Shown: positions 8,979 to 17,566 of the stretch, piece after piece
How the letters are laid out: each line of letters begins with the position of its first letter
How positions within the stretch are numbered: position 1 is the first letter of the stretch
From: Actinomycetes bacterium
GTDB lineage: Bacteria > Actinomycetota > Acidimicrobiia > Spongiisociales > SHLN01
NCBI GenBank assembly: GCA_024638625.1
Contig: JAHEJY010000008.1
Coordinates: 1 to 42,903, forward strand
Length of the DNA stretch: 42,903 nt
Direction: 5' to 3'
Position numbers and translations under genes: made by a program
Notes under the pieces: generated by a model
Seen by the model: the letters and a program-made list of their open reading frames with translations, nothing else
Told to the model about the DNA's origin: nothing
Databases searched by the model: none

Positions 8979-9767
8979 TCACGCTTCTATGAAAGATCGG
9001 AGGATCGCAAGGGTTTCATTGGGGGCCTCCAACATCATCATGTGGCCGGCCCCGTCGATTACTTCGAACCGGGCATCCCGTATCGAGTCCGCCAGTTCCT
9101 TGCTCGCCTTGAGTGGGGTCATCCTGTCTTTCGATCCTGCGATGACGAGCGTGGGAACCGAGACGGCGGCCGCGGCATCAGGTCCGCCGTCGTACTCGTT
9201 GCATGCAACGAGATCCTGGCCGAGAACACCCGGGGGCGAGCGTTCCAACAGCTTGAGACCACCGCCCGTCATCCAGACTCCGGCTCCAGGGTGACCGCCC
9301 AGGTGGGCCGGCTTTCCGAACCCCCAGGCTGTGATGAGATCGAACGCCTTTTGATCCTCCGCCTGCGCTGCCTCCAGGAGCTCTGGGTGTACCGGCAGCC
9401 GCAACGCAGCGCCGGTGAGCACGAGCCGGTCGACCACGTTCGAATTCCCGAGCTCAAGGCCGATGAGCGAGCCCATGCTGTGACCGATCACGGTCGCCCG
9501 TTTGAGGCCAGCCGCCCCGATCAGATTCTCGACGGTTTCGGCAGAATGCTGAATGGTCTCGCCGACCGGCCCCGGTGAGCGTCCGTGACCTGGCAGATCG
9601 ACCACAAGGACCGCAAACCCATGGTGGCTGAAATACCGGGCTTGCATCTGCCATACCGTTCGATCAAACCCGGATCCATGCAAAAAGACGATCCCCGGCA
9701 GCGACGGCTCGAAGGGCCGACCAGCAGTAGATGCGTCGATCAATCGGCCATCGACCTCAATGATCAT
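8979..9767 (-). CDS. Alpha/beta hydrolase between metY and metX
   Basis: A 262-residue serine hydrolase of the alpha/beta fold. Oxyanion-hole segment FLHGSGFDRT, nucleophile Ser97 in GHSMGS, acid Asp in AGSKDRMTP and base His in GAGHMMMLE form a complete triad. It begins 10 bases after metY and ends 41 bases before metX, so it belongs to the methionine operon. The sequence does not reveal a substrate. By position it might act on an acylated intermediate or an ester by-product, but that is only a guess from context. Confidence 0.9.
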   Translation of the reverse strand: MIIEVDGRLIDASTAGRPFEPSLPGIVFLHGSGFDRTVWQMQARYFSHHGFAVLVVDLPGHGRSPGPVGETIQHSAETVENLIGAAGLKRATVIGHSMGSLIGLELGNSNVVDRLVLTGAALRLPVHPELLEAAQAEDQKAFDLITAWGFGKPAHLGGHPGAGVWMTGGGLKLLERSPPGVLGQDLVACNEYDGGPDAAAAVSVPTLVIAGSKDRMTPLKASKELADSIRDARFEVIDGAGHMMMLEAPNETLAILRSFIEA

Positions 9768-9777
9768 CGCAACAAGG

Positions 9778-11073
9778 TCATCGCTGCGAGGCGCGGAGCG
9801 CCCTTCGGAGGTCGTCGACCAGGTCCGACGGGTCTTCCAGCCCGACAGAGATGCGGATCAATTCTTCACCGATTCCGGCCCGCTTCAACGATTCGGCATC
9901 CATCGTCTGATGTGTGGTCGATCCCGGGTGGATGATGAGAGACTTGGCGTCGCCGACGTTGGCAAGATGTGAGAACAGCTGGAGCGACTCGATGAATGTG
10001 CGGCCGGCAGCGCGACCACCTTTGATACCGAATGAGAAGATGGCACCACAGCCTCGAGGGAACATCTTCCTGGCGCGCTCGTGATCGGGATGATCCCTCA
10101 GCTCGGGGTAGCTCACCCATTCGACCTCGGGTGCTTCCGTCAGGAACTGCACGATCGCCCGTGTGTTCGATACGTGACGCTCCATGCGAAGAGGAAGAGT
10201 TTCCAGGCCCTGGAGCAAATAGAAGGAATTGGCCGGGCTGATCGCGGGCCCGAAATCCCGGAGGCCCTCCACCCGAGCGCGGGTAATGAACGCGGCGGGG
10301 CCGAACTCTTCGGCGAAGCGCAAGCCGTGGTAGCTCTCATAGGGCTCGGTGAGGGTTGGGAACCGCCCGGAATCTTCCCAATCAAAGGTTCCGCCATCTA
10401 TCAGAACCCCACCGAGGGCGATGCCGTGGCCACCTATGAACTTGGTAGCCGAGTGGTAAACCAGATCCGCACCCCATTCAATGGGCCTGAACAAATACGG
10501 AGTAGCGAATGTGCTGTCGACGAGCAAAGGGATACCGCGTTCATGGGCAATGGCGGCAACCGCCGGCATGTCCATGATGTCGAGACCGGGATTACCGAGT
10601 GACTCGCCAAAGACCAGCCTGGTCTTGTCGGTTATGGCGTCGGCAAATCCGGTGGTGTCGCCGGGTTTGACGAAGGTGGTCGAGATGTTGGCGAACCGGG
10701 GAAGGGTGTGCGCGAGCAGATTGTGGCTGCCACCATAGAGAGCTGCGGAGGCCACAATGTGCTCGCCGGAGCTGACCAGCGTTGCGATCGCGACATGCAA
10801 GGCCGCCATTCCTGAAGCAGTGGCAAGTGCCCCGACCCCACCCTCGAGGGCGGCGACGCGCTCTTCAAAGACCGATGTAGTCGGGTTCGAGAGTCGCGTG
10901 TAAATGTGACCTGCCCGCTCCAGGTTGAAGAGGCCGGCGGCGTGATCCGTGTCTTCAAACATGAAAGAGGTCGACTGGTAGATCGGGACGGCGCGAGCCC
11001 CTGTTGCCGGATCGGGTCGTTGTCCCGCATGAAGGGCAAGCGTGTCGAACTCATAGAAATCTGGCTCAACCAT
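9778..11073 (-). CDS. metY: O-acetylhomoserine aminocarboxypropyltransferase (sulfhydrylase)
   Basis: PLP-dependent Cys/Met metabolism enzyme that makes homocysteine from O-acetylhomoserine and sulfide. The 431-residue length and the N-terminus (TLALHAGQRPDPATGARAVPIYQSTSF) are typical of MetY rather than the shorter MetB/MetC proteins. The PLP lysine is Lys211 in HSATKFIGGHG; YTRLSNPTTSVFEERVAALEGG and ATASGMAAL are also family motifs. It is the first gene of a minus-strand operon that includes metX. Only 35 bases separate it from the upstream yceI gene, too short for a SAM riboswitch, so it may be transcribed with yceI or from a promoter within it. Confidence 0.95.
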   Translation of the reverse strand: MVEPDFYEFDTLALHAGQRPDPATGARAVPIYQSTSFMFEDTDHAAGLFNLERAGHIYTRLSNPTTSVFEERVAALEGGVGALATASGMAALHVAIATLVSSGEHIVASAALYGGSHNLLAHTLPRFANISTTFVKPGDTTGFADAITDKTRLVFGESLGNPGLDIMDMPAVAAIAHERGIPLLVDSTFATPYLFRPIEWGADLVYHSATKFIGGHGIALGGVLIDGGTFDWEDSGRFPTLTEPYESYHGLRFAEEFGPAAFITRARVEGLRDFGPAISPANSFYLLQGLETLPLRMERHVSNTRAIVQFLTEAPEVEWVSYPELRDHPDHERARKMFPRGCGAIFSFGIKGGRAAGRTFIESLQLFSHLANVGDAKSLIIHPGSTTHQTMDAESLKRAGIGEELIRISVGLEDPSDLVDDLRRALRASQR

Positions 11074-11108
11074 GTGCCGAGGTTACTCCCGATTCAGGGG
11101 CGCAAGAG

Positions 11109-11852
11109 CTAGGCCTTTGCCACGAAGTCGAGTTCCAGCACGATCTCCTCGGTGATATTGGCCACCTGGGCAGGTGCTTGGATACTGATCCCGAACTGGG
11201 ATTGCGTGACGGTCGTGGACGCCAGTCCCGTGACGGTATCAGCATCTGTCATCACCGCATCGACATCGAACACAACGGGCGAAGTGACATCCTTGACGGT
11301 GAGGTCCCCTTCGATTGAAAATACAAAGGCCTCGCCGACCTCCACCGACCCGGGCAAGCCAGAAACCAACGTCGGCACGAACGTCGAGAACTCGAACTCG
11401 TCCTGAGCTGAATCGAGAATATTTCCCCGGATCGCCCGATCCCGAAAACCATTCCCCGTCGAGAGGGTGCGGACGTTGATGACGATGGTCCCGACAGCGG
11501 CAGTCGAGAGATCATCAGGGTCAGCAGAAATCTCGCCGGCAACTTCGGTCGTGGTTCCGATCACATCAATACGGCTGCCACTGAGATCCTCTTGCAGAAT
11601 GAAGCGGGCTTCCGACTCACCTGGAATGATGGAGAATACGCGCGATCCCTCGCCGACAGCGGTTTCGCCGGTCGGGCTTTCGGCGGGTTCTTCCGGTTCC
11701 GGAGTTGCCGCGATGGTCGTGGTCGTTGAGACGGGCGGTGCAGTCACGGGAGCTGAAGCCTCCCCTGAGCCAGATCGGATAAAGAACGCAGCAGCCCCGG
11801 CGATGCCAACAACCAGCACTGCCAGGGCGCTCCACTTCAACACATTCTTCAT
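11109..11852 (-). CDS. YceI family protein, membrane-anchored
   Basis: A 247-residue protein with an N-terminal membrane helix (WSALAVLVVGIAGAAAFFI), a flexible extracellular linker rich in Pro, Thr and Glu (VSTTTTIAATPEPEEPAE), and a YceI beta-barrel domain from about residue 80 to the end. Barrel features include SEARFILQEDLSG, ILDSAQDEFEFSTF and VEGDLTVK-like IEGDLTVKDVTSPV. YceI barrels bind isoprenoids or other long amphiphiles in characterised members; here the ligand is unknown. I use ATG 11852, preceded by GAGGAGAG, instead of the ORF-track start at 11873. It is followed closely by metY. Confidence 0.9.
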   Translation of the reverse strand: MKNVLKWSALAVLVVGIAGAAAFFIRSGSGEASAPVTAPPVSTTTTIAATPEPEEPAESPTGETAVGEGSRVFSIIPGESEARFILQEDLSGSRIDVIGTTTEVAGEISADPDDLSTAAVGTIVINVRTLSTGNGFRDRAIRGNILDSAQDEFEFSTFVPTLVSGLPGSVEVGEAFVFSIEGDLTVKDVTSPVVFDVDAVMTDADTVTGLASTTVTQSQFGISIQAPAQVANITEEIVLELDFVAKA

Positions 11853-11941
11853 CGATACTCTCCTCATCATCATGGTGTGAACTCATCGGAAGCTGGCCAT
11901 ACGTTCAGTACGAGCCGTCATAGTCTTGTGGTTCCCTCCGA

Positions 11942-12889
11942 TTAGCGTGGCCTTCGCCCGATGTAGATGGCCGACTGCAAACCCTCGCTCACGGTCACGT
12001 ACTCACCGTCCGACCGCAACCCGAGAGCCTCGCCCTGGGCTTCTCGAGGAGCTTCCAGCCGGCACGGCCTCTGTTCGAGGACCTGTTCCAGGGTCCATCC
12101 CTCCGGCCAGGGATAGCCGATGATATTGAGATAGGTTCGTAGCACAAGTCGATCTGGATTGGCATCGGCAGCAGTCACCCACTCGATAGGCAACAAATCC
12201 AACCTTCCCGAGTATTCGAGTTCGTGAACCGAACCGTCCCACACCTGAGAGACCGGTGCGGCGTAAAACCGGGCACCGCCGTCGGGGTCCTTGGTCACGA
12301 TCACGAGCTGACCTTCCGGGCTCACAAAGAGGCCCTCCGCATCGGTCGCTCCATCGGGATAGGTGAATTCGAGAACGTCGTAGTCCTCGATCGGTCCGGC
12401 ATCTCCCGGATTCGGCTCGGAGAATCGATACACGCGAACGGAGTCTCGTTTTGATTTGTTGTCGCCGATATCGCCGATATAGACAACCCCGTCCGAAATC
12501 GTCATATCCTCCCAATCGCGCGCCTTGGCCCCGGCGAGCTCATGGACGCCGATCGTGTTTCCTTCGAGATCAATCGCGAATATCCTGGGCACATCACCCG
12601 AGTCGTTGTGGACCCACAGAACATCGGGTTCGGTTGATGCGAACGCTATTCCAGAGATCTCGTCGAGCCGATCGTCTGCCACCACGCCGGCCGTGGAGAG
12701 AGAAAACGACATATCACAAACGCCCGGAGCGGTCGTGGTTGTGGTCGACTCGACGGTGGTTTCCATCGCAACGGCAGCCTCCTCAGGTACGTTCGATGGA
12801 TCTACCTGTACGAGAACGTTCCCGCACGCCGCCACGGTCAGCGTTGACACCAATGCGAGTGCCACGCGCGCCGTCAACTTTCGAGCCAT
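11942..12889 (-). CDS. Predicted lipoprotein with beta-propeller-like repeats
   Basis: A 315-residue exported protein. Residues 1-22 form a lipoprotein signal ending in the lipobox VAAC with the modified Cys at 22. A short Thr-rich linker (ESTTTTTAPG) follows, then a domain with repeated motifs such as DEISGIAFAS, PDVLWVHNDSGD, DWEDMTI, VYIGDIGDN and AEGLFVSPEGQLVIVTK. Such strings are characteristic of propeller proteins of the esterase-like or phytase-like type, but I cannot name the exact family. It probably sits on the outer face of the membrane. The downstream yceI start is about 90 bases away on the same strand. Confidence 0.8.
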   Translation of the reverse strand: MARKLTARVALALVSTLTVAACGNVLVQVDPSNVPEEAAVAMETTVESTTTTTAPGVCDMSFSLSTAGVVADDRLDEISGIAFASTEPDVLWVHNDSGDVPRIFAIDLEGNTIGVHELAGAKARDWEDMTISDGVVYIGDIGDNKSKRDSVRVYRFSEPNPGDAGPIEDYDVLEFTYPDGATDAEGLFVSPEGQLVIVTKDPDGGARFYAAPVSQVWDGSVHELEYSGRLDLLPIEWVTAADANPDRLVLRTYLNIIGYPWPEGWTLEQVLEQRPCRLEAPREAQGEALGLRSDGEYVTVSEGLQSAIYIGRRPR

Positions 12890-12991
12890 ACTGCATTCCT
12901 ACCGATGAGAGTCGTGTGACGCTACCAGCGCACGGGAGATGACCCCAAGCCACGGGTATATTTGTTCGGCCCGGACACAAGAGGAGATGCG

Positions 12992-13585
12992 ATGAGTGAA
13001 AACGGTCCTGAGGACTTTGGCAGTGAGGCCGGTTCTGAAGAAGCCGGCTCAGATGCAGCCGAGAAAGCCCGCGAGATCCTCGAACGCATAAAAGGCGACA
13101 GTGACCCGATGTCCGACGAAGCCAGCCCGGTGGCCGACCCACCGGCCCGGGACACCGCGGACCTCGACGTGCCAACTACACCCGTAGCGGATGGGACCGA
13201 CGACGACCAGGGCATGCTGGAAACGGCGGGTGCCGCCGTGACCGGCGCAGTCGGTGGGGTGGCCGCGGCAGCCGAAGGACTGTTCGATCGGGCCAAGGAT
13301 GCCCTCGACGACATCATGGACGGAGATGGCGAGGGAGAGATGCTGGCGCCGGAAACCGGTATCGAACACGTTGTCGGAACCAGCGGAGGCGACGATCAAG
13401 CCCAAACCTCATGGATCGGATGGATGCTGGGTGCAGCCGGTATCGTGCTATTGCTCGCCCTTCTGGTGAGCCAGTGCGCCGATGCTTCCACGCGATCGAG
13501 CATCGAATCGGCCGGCACAAGCGCGGTCGGACAGCTTGGTGTTGCTGCCCTGATGGCAAGAAACCTCTTTTCCGATCAACGGTAG
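12992..13585 (+). CDS. Hypothetical acidic tail-anchored membrane protein
   Basis: A 197-residue protein that I cannot assign to a family. About 135 residues are acidic and low-complexity (Glu/Asp/Ala/Ser-rich, for example GSEEAGSDAAEKAREILERIKG), with an amphipathic Ala/Gly stretch (VTGAVGGVAAAAEGLFDRAKDAL). They are followed by one strong membrane helix near residue 145 (WMLGAAGIVLLLALLVSQC). The start is ATG 12992, with GAGGAG upstream, not the ORF-track 12962. It is divergent from the lipoprotein gene, and a TATATT at 12957-12962 may be part of its promoter. Confidence 0.75.
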   Translation: MSENGPEDFGSEAGSEEAGSDAAEKAREILERIKGDSDPMSDEASPVADPPARDTADLDVPTTPVADGTDDDQGMLETAGAAVTGAVGGVAAAAEGLFDRAKDALDDIMDGDGEGEMLAPETGIEHVVGTSGGDDQAQTSWIGWMLGAAGIVLLLALLVSQCADASTRSSIESAGTSAVGQLGVAALMARNLFSDQR

Positions 13586-13742
13586 GAGCCGACCATCTCT
13601 GGCGGTCTTCACCTGGATTAGTCCTTTAGAAATCTGAGGTCTTGCCGAAATGGGGGGAAGGAAGGGTCTCTGGGCAGGTATCGCCCGCCGACGGAGTCCG
13701 ACCAGGAACGCCACGCCCGCTAGGTGAGGTAGTTCTGACATT

Positions 13743-13778
13743 GAGAGGAGCCCGGGACGCATGGCCCGGGCTTCTCTC
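13743..13778. terminator. Strong hairpin, probable bidirectional terminator
   Basis: GAGAGGAGCCCGGG pairs with CCCGGGCTTCTCTC around an 8-base loop, giving a 14-bp stem with one G-T pair. The flanking T-run is weak (CTCTCTT). It lies between convergent genes, where a shared terminator is expected. A conserved RNA element is the alternative. Confidence 0.6.
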
Positions 13779-13825
13779 TTATTGATGGCATGCGCAGGGT
13801 CGTCGAGCCCCTTTGCGTTCTCATG

Positions 13826-13864
13826 TGGAGTTGCGCAGCAACTCCAAGGAACCCGAAGGGTTCC
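13826..13864. repeat. Two adjacent perfect hairpins
   Basis: TGGAGTTGC-GCA-GCAACTCCA (9-bp stem) is followed one base later by GGAACCC-GAA-GGGTTCC (7-bp stem). Both stems are perfect with 3-base loops. Function unknown; they could be part of a structured RNA or a REP-like unit. Confidence 0.65.
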
Positions 13865-13977
13865 CGATGTCCGGCCACAAGGCGGTAGCTCACGACTCCG
13901 ACCACGGCCTACGTAGACCACCCCGGACGCGCGCCCCGCTCCAACCAAGAGGCGTTAAGCCGCCGGCGGGCAACCGG

Positions 13978-15783
13978 TTAGAAGCTTTCTGGGGGTAGGT
14001 CCATCAGCCAGCCGGTTTCGGTTTCGGCCAGGCGACGGCGATGTTCTATCGAGGGGAGGATGTTTCTGGCGAAGAACTTCGCCGATGCGATCTTGCCCTC
14101 GTAATAGCTCCGGTCCTTCTCGTTGCCTGCTTCCAGTGCGGCGCTCGCAATCTCGGCGTGGCGGATGAGGAGCCACCCTATGACAACTTCGCTCAGGCTC
14201 TCGAGAAGGTGGTTGGTATGGAGACCCGCCTTGTATAACTCGGTCGGGTCGGTCTGGGAGGCCATCGCGTACCCGACCAAGGCCCCGATTTGTCCCTGGG
14301 TGTGCTCGAGAGCCGTGCCCAGCAGTTCTCGCTCGGCGGCGAACTCGTCGGACCCACCTTTGACCAACTCGAGGACTCGCTCGGCCAACTTCGTGACCGT
14401 CCTCCCCTGATCGCGGATGATCTTTCGGAAGAACAGATCCAGACCCTGAATGCCGGTCGTTCCCTCATAGAGCGTGTCGATCTTGGCATCGCGGATGTAC
14501 TGCTCGATCGGGTAATCCTGCAGGAACCCGGATCCACCGAACACCTGCAGCGACTGGGCCAGCAATTCGTAAGCCTTTTCGGACGAATAGCCCTTGACAA
14601 GGGGCAAAAGCAGATCGTCGAGTGCGTCCCATCCATCGTCTTCGGGGAAACGCACCTTCTGATCTTGGACCCATGCCGTGAAATACAGGAGCGCGCGCAT
14701 CCCCTCTACATGCGATTTCTGAAGCATCAGAAGGCGGCGGACGTTCGGGTGCTTGATGATCTCAACCCGGGGCGCTGTCTTATCCGTGGCCTGGGTCAGA
14801 TCGGCCGACTGCACCCGCTCGTTCGCGAATTCCAGAGCGTTCAGGTATCCGGTCGACAACGTTGCGATCGACTTGGTACCGATCAACATGCGGGCCGATT
14901 CGATGACGTGAAACATCTGCCGGATGCCGTCGTGTACTCCTCCAACCAGATAGCCGACCGCCGGTGTGTCGGTCGCGCCAAAAGAGAGTTCACAGGTGGT
15001 AGAGGCCTTCAGGCCCATCTTTTTCTCTACGTTGGTTGCGAAGACACCGTTGCGCTCGCCGAGAGAACCATCTTCGTTGATGAGGAACTTCGGCACAATG
15101 AACATCGAGAGGCCTTTGGTACCTGGGCGAGCTCCTTCCGGTCTCGCAAGTACGAGGTGGATGATGTTGTCGCTGAAGTCCTGCTCGCCCGACGTAATGA
15201 AACGCTTGACCCCTTCGAGGTGGTATACGTCTCCCTCGACATGAATTGCCTTCGTGGTGCCGGCTCCTACATCACTACCGGCATCCGGCTCCGTGAGAAC
15301 CATGGTCCCACCCCAGCGGTTTTCGATCATCGGTTTGACAAAGCGTTCGCGCTGTTCATCCGTTCCCACCAGGTGAAGCACGAGCCCCATGAGGCCTCCG
15401 GAAACGTAGAAATAGGCAGAAGGGTTGGCACCGACCAGCAGTTCCTGAGCAGCCCACCGTAGCGACGGGGGAGCACCGAAGCCTCCGAGCTCGACCGGGT
15501 ACGCGAGCTTGTCCCACCCACCTTCGAAAAAGGCAGCCAGCGAGGCCTTCAGACTCTCGGGAAGTTCAACCTCGTGGTTCTCGAAAACCGGCGGATTCCT
15601 GTCGGCATCCTCGAAACTGGCGGCAAACTCGTTCACCGCCAACCGTTCGACCTCGCGCAGTATGTGGCGGGCGGTCGCGGGATCGACCTGACTGAATTCT
15701 CCAGATCCGTAGTACTCGGCTCCGTCGTTCGCTTCAAAGAGGTTGAATTCGATATCCCGGAGATTCGTCTTGTAGTGCGTCAT
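13978..15783 (-). CDS. Acyl-CoA dehydrogenase (FadE5/DmdC-like, long form)
   Basis: A 601-residue flavoprotein that oxidises acyl-CoA to trans-2-enoyl-CoA. It has the extra N-terminal and C-terminal segments of the long acyl-CoA dehydrogenases (mycobacterial FadE5, DmdC) rather than the ~380-residue short form. Visible: MVLTEPDAGSDVGAGTT (flavin/substrate region), VEKKMGLKASTTCELSF, QVFGGSGFLQDYPIEQYIRDAKI, and LYEGTTGIQ with the probable catalytic Glu. The start at 15783 is supported by AAAGGTGGG. It is divergent from a TetR gene with AT-rich inverted repeats between them, so TetR control is plausible. Chain-length preference cannot be read from the sequence. Confidence 0.93.
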   Translation of the reverse strand: MTHYKTNLRDIEFNLFEANDGAEYYGSGEFSQVDPATARHILREVERLAVNEFAASFEDADRNPPVFENHEVELPESLKASLAAFFEGGWDKLAYPVELGGFGAPPSLRWAAQELLVGANPSAYFYVSGGLMGLVLHLVGTDEQRERFVKPMIENRWGGTMVLTEPDAGSDVGAGTTKAIHVEGDVYHLEGVKRFITSGEQDFSDNIIHLVLARPEGARPGTKGLSMFIVPKFLINEDGSLGERNGVFATNVEKKMGLKASTTCELSFGATDTPAVGYLVGGVHDGIRQMFHVIESARMLIGTKSIATLSTGYLNALEFANERVQSADLTQATDKTAPRVEIIKHPNVRRLLMLQKSHVEGMRALLYFTAWVQDQKVRFPEDDGWDALDDLLLPLVKGYSSEKAYELLAQSLQVFGGSGFLQDYPIEQYIRDAKIDTLYEGTTGIQGLDLFFRKIIRDQGRTVTKLAERVLELVKGGSDEFAAERELLGTALEHTQGQIGALVGYAMASQTDPTELYKAGLHTNHLLESLSEVVIGWLLIRHAEIASAALEAGNEKDRSYYEGKIASAKFFARNILPSIEHRRRLAETETGWLMDLPPESF

Positions 15784-15971
15784 ATCCCACCTTTTTCGAA
15801 CTTCACGGACTTCGTTCGCATCCGCGTTGTGACTGTATTTCGGCTTGATCCAGTTTCACTAGAGGCGATCGATGGTTCTTCTACCTCCGTCACCAGGACC
15901 GGCATCACTGCCTGCATCAGGATCATCGGAAACATCACCAAAACACTCCAGTCAAATTTGAGCATACACTC

Positions 15972-15995
15972 TATTTTGGATTATAACTCAAAATA
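15972..15995. promoter_or_regulatory. Inverted repeat TATTTTG-N10-CAAAATA, candidate TetR operator
   Basis: Seven-base perfect arms separated by 10 bases, in the AT-rich part of the divergent region. Size and symmetry suit a TetR dimer. Which promoter it controls, the dehydrogenase or the TetR-ABC operon, is inferred from position only. Confidence 0.5.
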
Positions 15996-16089
15996 CGGAG
16001 CAGCTATTCCCTCCCACCAGGGGTCGCGAAAACCGGGTTGTTGAATATCTATGGTGAATTGCCGAGCCCGCTCAGCATGCGCGTCGACT

Positions 16090-16107
16090 AGCTTGCTCAG
16101 CCAAGCT
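16090..16107. promoter_or_regulatory. Inverted repeat AGCTTG-N6-CAAGCT ahead of tetR
   Basis: Six-base perfect arms with a 6-base centre, ending 17 bases before the tetR start. It could be an autoregulatory operator. Short enough that chance is not excluded. Confidence 0.35.
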
Positions 16108-16124
16108 CATGTTGGACAGAGCCG

Positions 16125-16679
16125 ATGGCCAGATACAAGGTAGGACTCGAAACCAGGGAGCGGATCCTGGAAGCCACACGAACACTGCTGGCCGATGTCG
16201 GGGTCGAGGGAATAACCCTGAAGGCAATCACGGACCGGGCAGGCGTTCGTGCCGGCTCCTTTTACAACCTGTTCGAGACCAAAGAAGAAGCCGTGTTGAC
16301 GGTCGTCCGCGACGCGATCACGGCCATGGACCCCGGCGACGAAGCCAGCGACACCCTCGAGGATCTGGTCAACGCGTATGTCACATTCTTGACGGAACAG
16401 TCATCGATGGCTCAGGTGTACCTGCAGATCGCCGTCACGACCACCAGCACGAACGAACCCATCCGCAAGCGAATCGCCAAGGGTCAGCAATATCGCGTCG
16501 AACGGTTCACCTCAGCGCTCCTTCGGGACGTTCCACACATCGGCGCAGCCGAAGCGAAAGCGCGTATTGAATCGCTGATTGCGGCCCTCAACGGATTCGG
16601 TATCGCCCGACACATCGATCGCTCCTTCGACCTCCATGGTCACACCAGGCGAATGCTCGAGCTGACAACGGCGCCATGA
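16125..16679 (+). CDS. TetR family transcriptional regulator
   Basis: A 184-residue regulator. The N-terminal helix-turn-helix is clear: TRERILEATRTLLADVG, then ITLKAITDRAGVRAGSFYNLFETKEEAV. The C-terminal ligand-binding region has no recognisable subfamily motif. Its stop codon overlaps the ATG of the ABC ATPase gene (ATGA), so it is the first gene of a translationally coupled TetR-ABC-permease operon. This arrangement is typical of drug or lipid exporters controlled by their own substrate. The ribosome binding site is weak. Confidence 0.92.
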   Translation: MARYKVGLETRERILEATRTLLADVGVEGITLKAITDRAGVRAGSFYNLFETKEEAVLTVVRDAITAMDPGDEASDTLEDLVNAYVTFLTEQSSMAQVYLQIAVTTTSTNEPIRKRIAKGQQYRVERFTSALLRDVPHIGAAEAKARIESLIAALNGFGIARHIDRSFDLHGHTRRMLELTTAP

Positions 16680-17566
16680 GTGCCATCGTCGAAACAAGAG
16701 AATTGACCAAGTTCTACGGCGCCACCCGCGGTGTTGAAAACCTCAATCTCGTGATCCAGCCGGGACAGGTTTTCGGGTTTCTCGGTCCTAACGGAGCAGG
16801 AAAAAGTACGACGTTTCGACTCCTCATGGACTTCATCCGACCCACCAGCGGAACTGCTCGCGTATTTGGCCTCGACGTTCGCGACAACTCGCTCGAGATC
16901 CGAACACGGACCGGGTTCATGCCCGGCGATTTTGCGCTCTACCCGCGCATGACCGGCCATCAAATCATCGAATTCTTCTCGGCCATGCGGAGGGTTGACG
17001 CCGCCTCCGAGGCGCGGGTCTTGGCTGAGCGCCTGGACCTGGATCTCGGGGTGACCGTCCGCAACTATTCGACGGGAAACCGGCAGAAGCTCGGGCTGGT
17101 GCAGGCATTCATGCACAAACCAGAGCTCTTGATGCTCGATGAACCCACTGGTGGTCTCGATCCGATCATCCAGCAGGAGTTCTACGGCATGGTGGCGGAG
17201 GCCGTCAGAGACGGGGCAACTGTGTTTCTCTCGTCGCACGTCCTCCCGGAAGTGGAACGGATCGCTGACCAGGTTGCCATCATCAGAGACGGCGCGCTCG
17301 TGCGGGTCGATGAGGTCGGGGCCTTCAAACGGGAGGCGACCAGAGTGCTGTCTTTCACATTCGCCAAGCCCGTCGACGAGAACGAGTTCACCAACCTGGA
17401 CGGAGTCTCAGACGTCAGAACCGAGGGAAACAGGCTCGTCATAACGAGCAGTGGACCGATTGATCCCATCGTCAAGGCGGCGGCGCGCCACGAGGTGATC
17501 GACCTCGATGCCAACGAGGGCGAGCTCGAGGATGTGTTCCTGGCCTTCTACGAGCAAGAACAATGA
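16676..17566 (+). CDS. ABC transporter ATP-binding protein
   Basis: A 296-residue ABC-2 type ATPase. Walker A is GPNGAGKST, the signature region is YSTGNRQKLGLVQAF (a divergent STGNRQK instead of LSGGQ, common in this exporter family), Walker B is LLMLDEPTGGLDP and the H-loop is SSHVLPE. The C-terminal ~80 residues form the extra domain seen in DrrA/CcmA-type ATPases. It overlaps tetR upstream and the permease downstream by ATGA, so the three proteins are translated together. The exported substrate is not evident; antibiotics or lipids are usual for the class. Confidence 0.94.
   Translation: MSAIVETRELTKFYGATRGVENLNLVIQPGQVFGFLGPNGAGKSTTFRLLMDFIRPTSGTARVFGLDVRDNSLEIRTRTGFMPGDFALYPRMTGHQIIEFFSAMRRVDAASEARVLAERLDLDLGVTVRNYSTGNRQKLGLVQAFMHKPELLMLDEPTGGLDPIIQQEFYGMVAEAVRDGATVFLSSHVLPEVERIADQVAIIRDGALVRVDEVGAFKREATRVLSFTFAKPVDENEFTNLDGVSDVRTEGNRLVITSSGPIDPIVKAAARHEVIDLDANEGELEDVFLAFYEQEQ

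Larger units (their letters stand above)
13586..13977. other. Convergent intergenic region rich in hairpins, no gene seen
   Basis: This 392-base gap between two convergent genes holds at least three good inverted repeats, listed separately. The ORF-track entries here (13448-13948 minus, 13720-13905 minus, 13813-13998 plus) have no ribosome binding sites or recognisable domains and read straight through the hairpins, so I leave them out. I looked for tRNA, tmRNA, RNase P and SRP RNA signatures and did not find them. It may contain an unrecognised structured RNA or a dispersed repeat. Confidence 0.55.
15784..16124. promoter_or_regulatory. Divergent regulatory region between acyl-CoA dehydrogenase and tetR
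   Basis: 341 bases with no convincing gene. An AT-rich stretch near 15955-16010 contrasts with the GC-rich surroundings and probably holds the promoters. Two inverted repeats lie here and are listed separately. A 61-codon minus-strand ORF (15965-15780) overlaps the dehydrogenase start by ATGA but has no ribosome binding site, so I do not call it. Confidence 0.6.

Noticed and set aside
11074-11108. Possible SAM riboswitch ahead of metY
   Set aside because: The gap is only 35 bases and shows no such structure.
13448-13948. 166-codon minus-strand ORF over the convergent gap
   Set aside because: It overlaps the acidic membrane protein antisense and reads across the hairpins; no ribosome binding site.
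14290-15462. 390-codon plus-strand ORF
   Set aside because: Antisense shadow of the acyl-CoA dehydrogenase, whose motifs are on the minus strand.
15780-15965. 61-codon minus-strand ORF overlapping the acyl-CoA dehydrogenase start by ATGA
   Set aside because: No ribosome binding site, no recognisable domain, and the dehydrogenase has its own good site; the overlap is probably chance.
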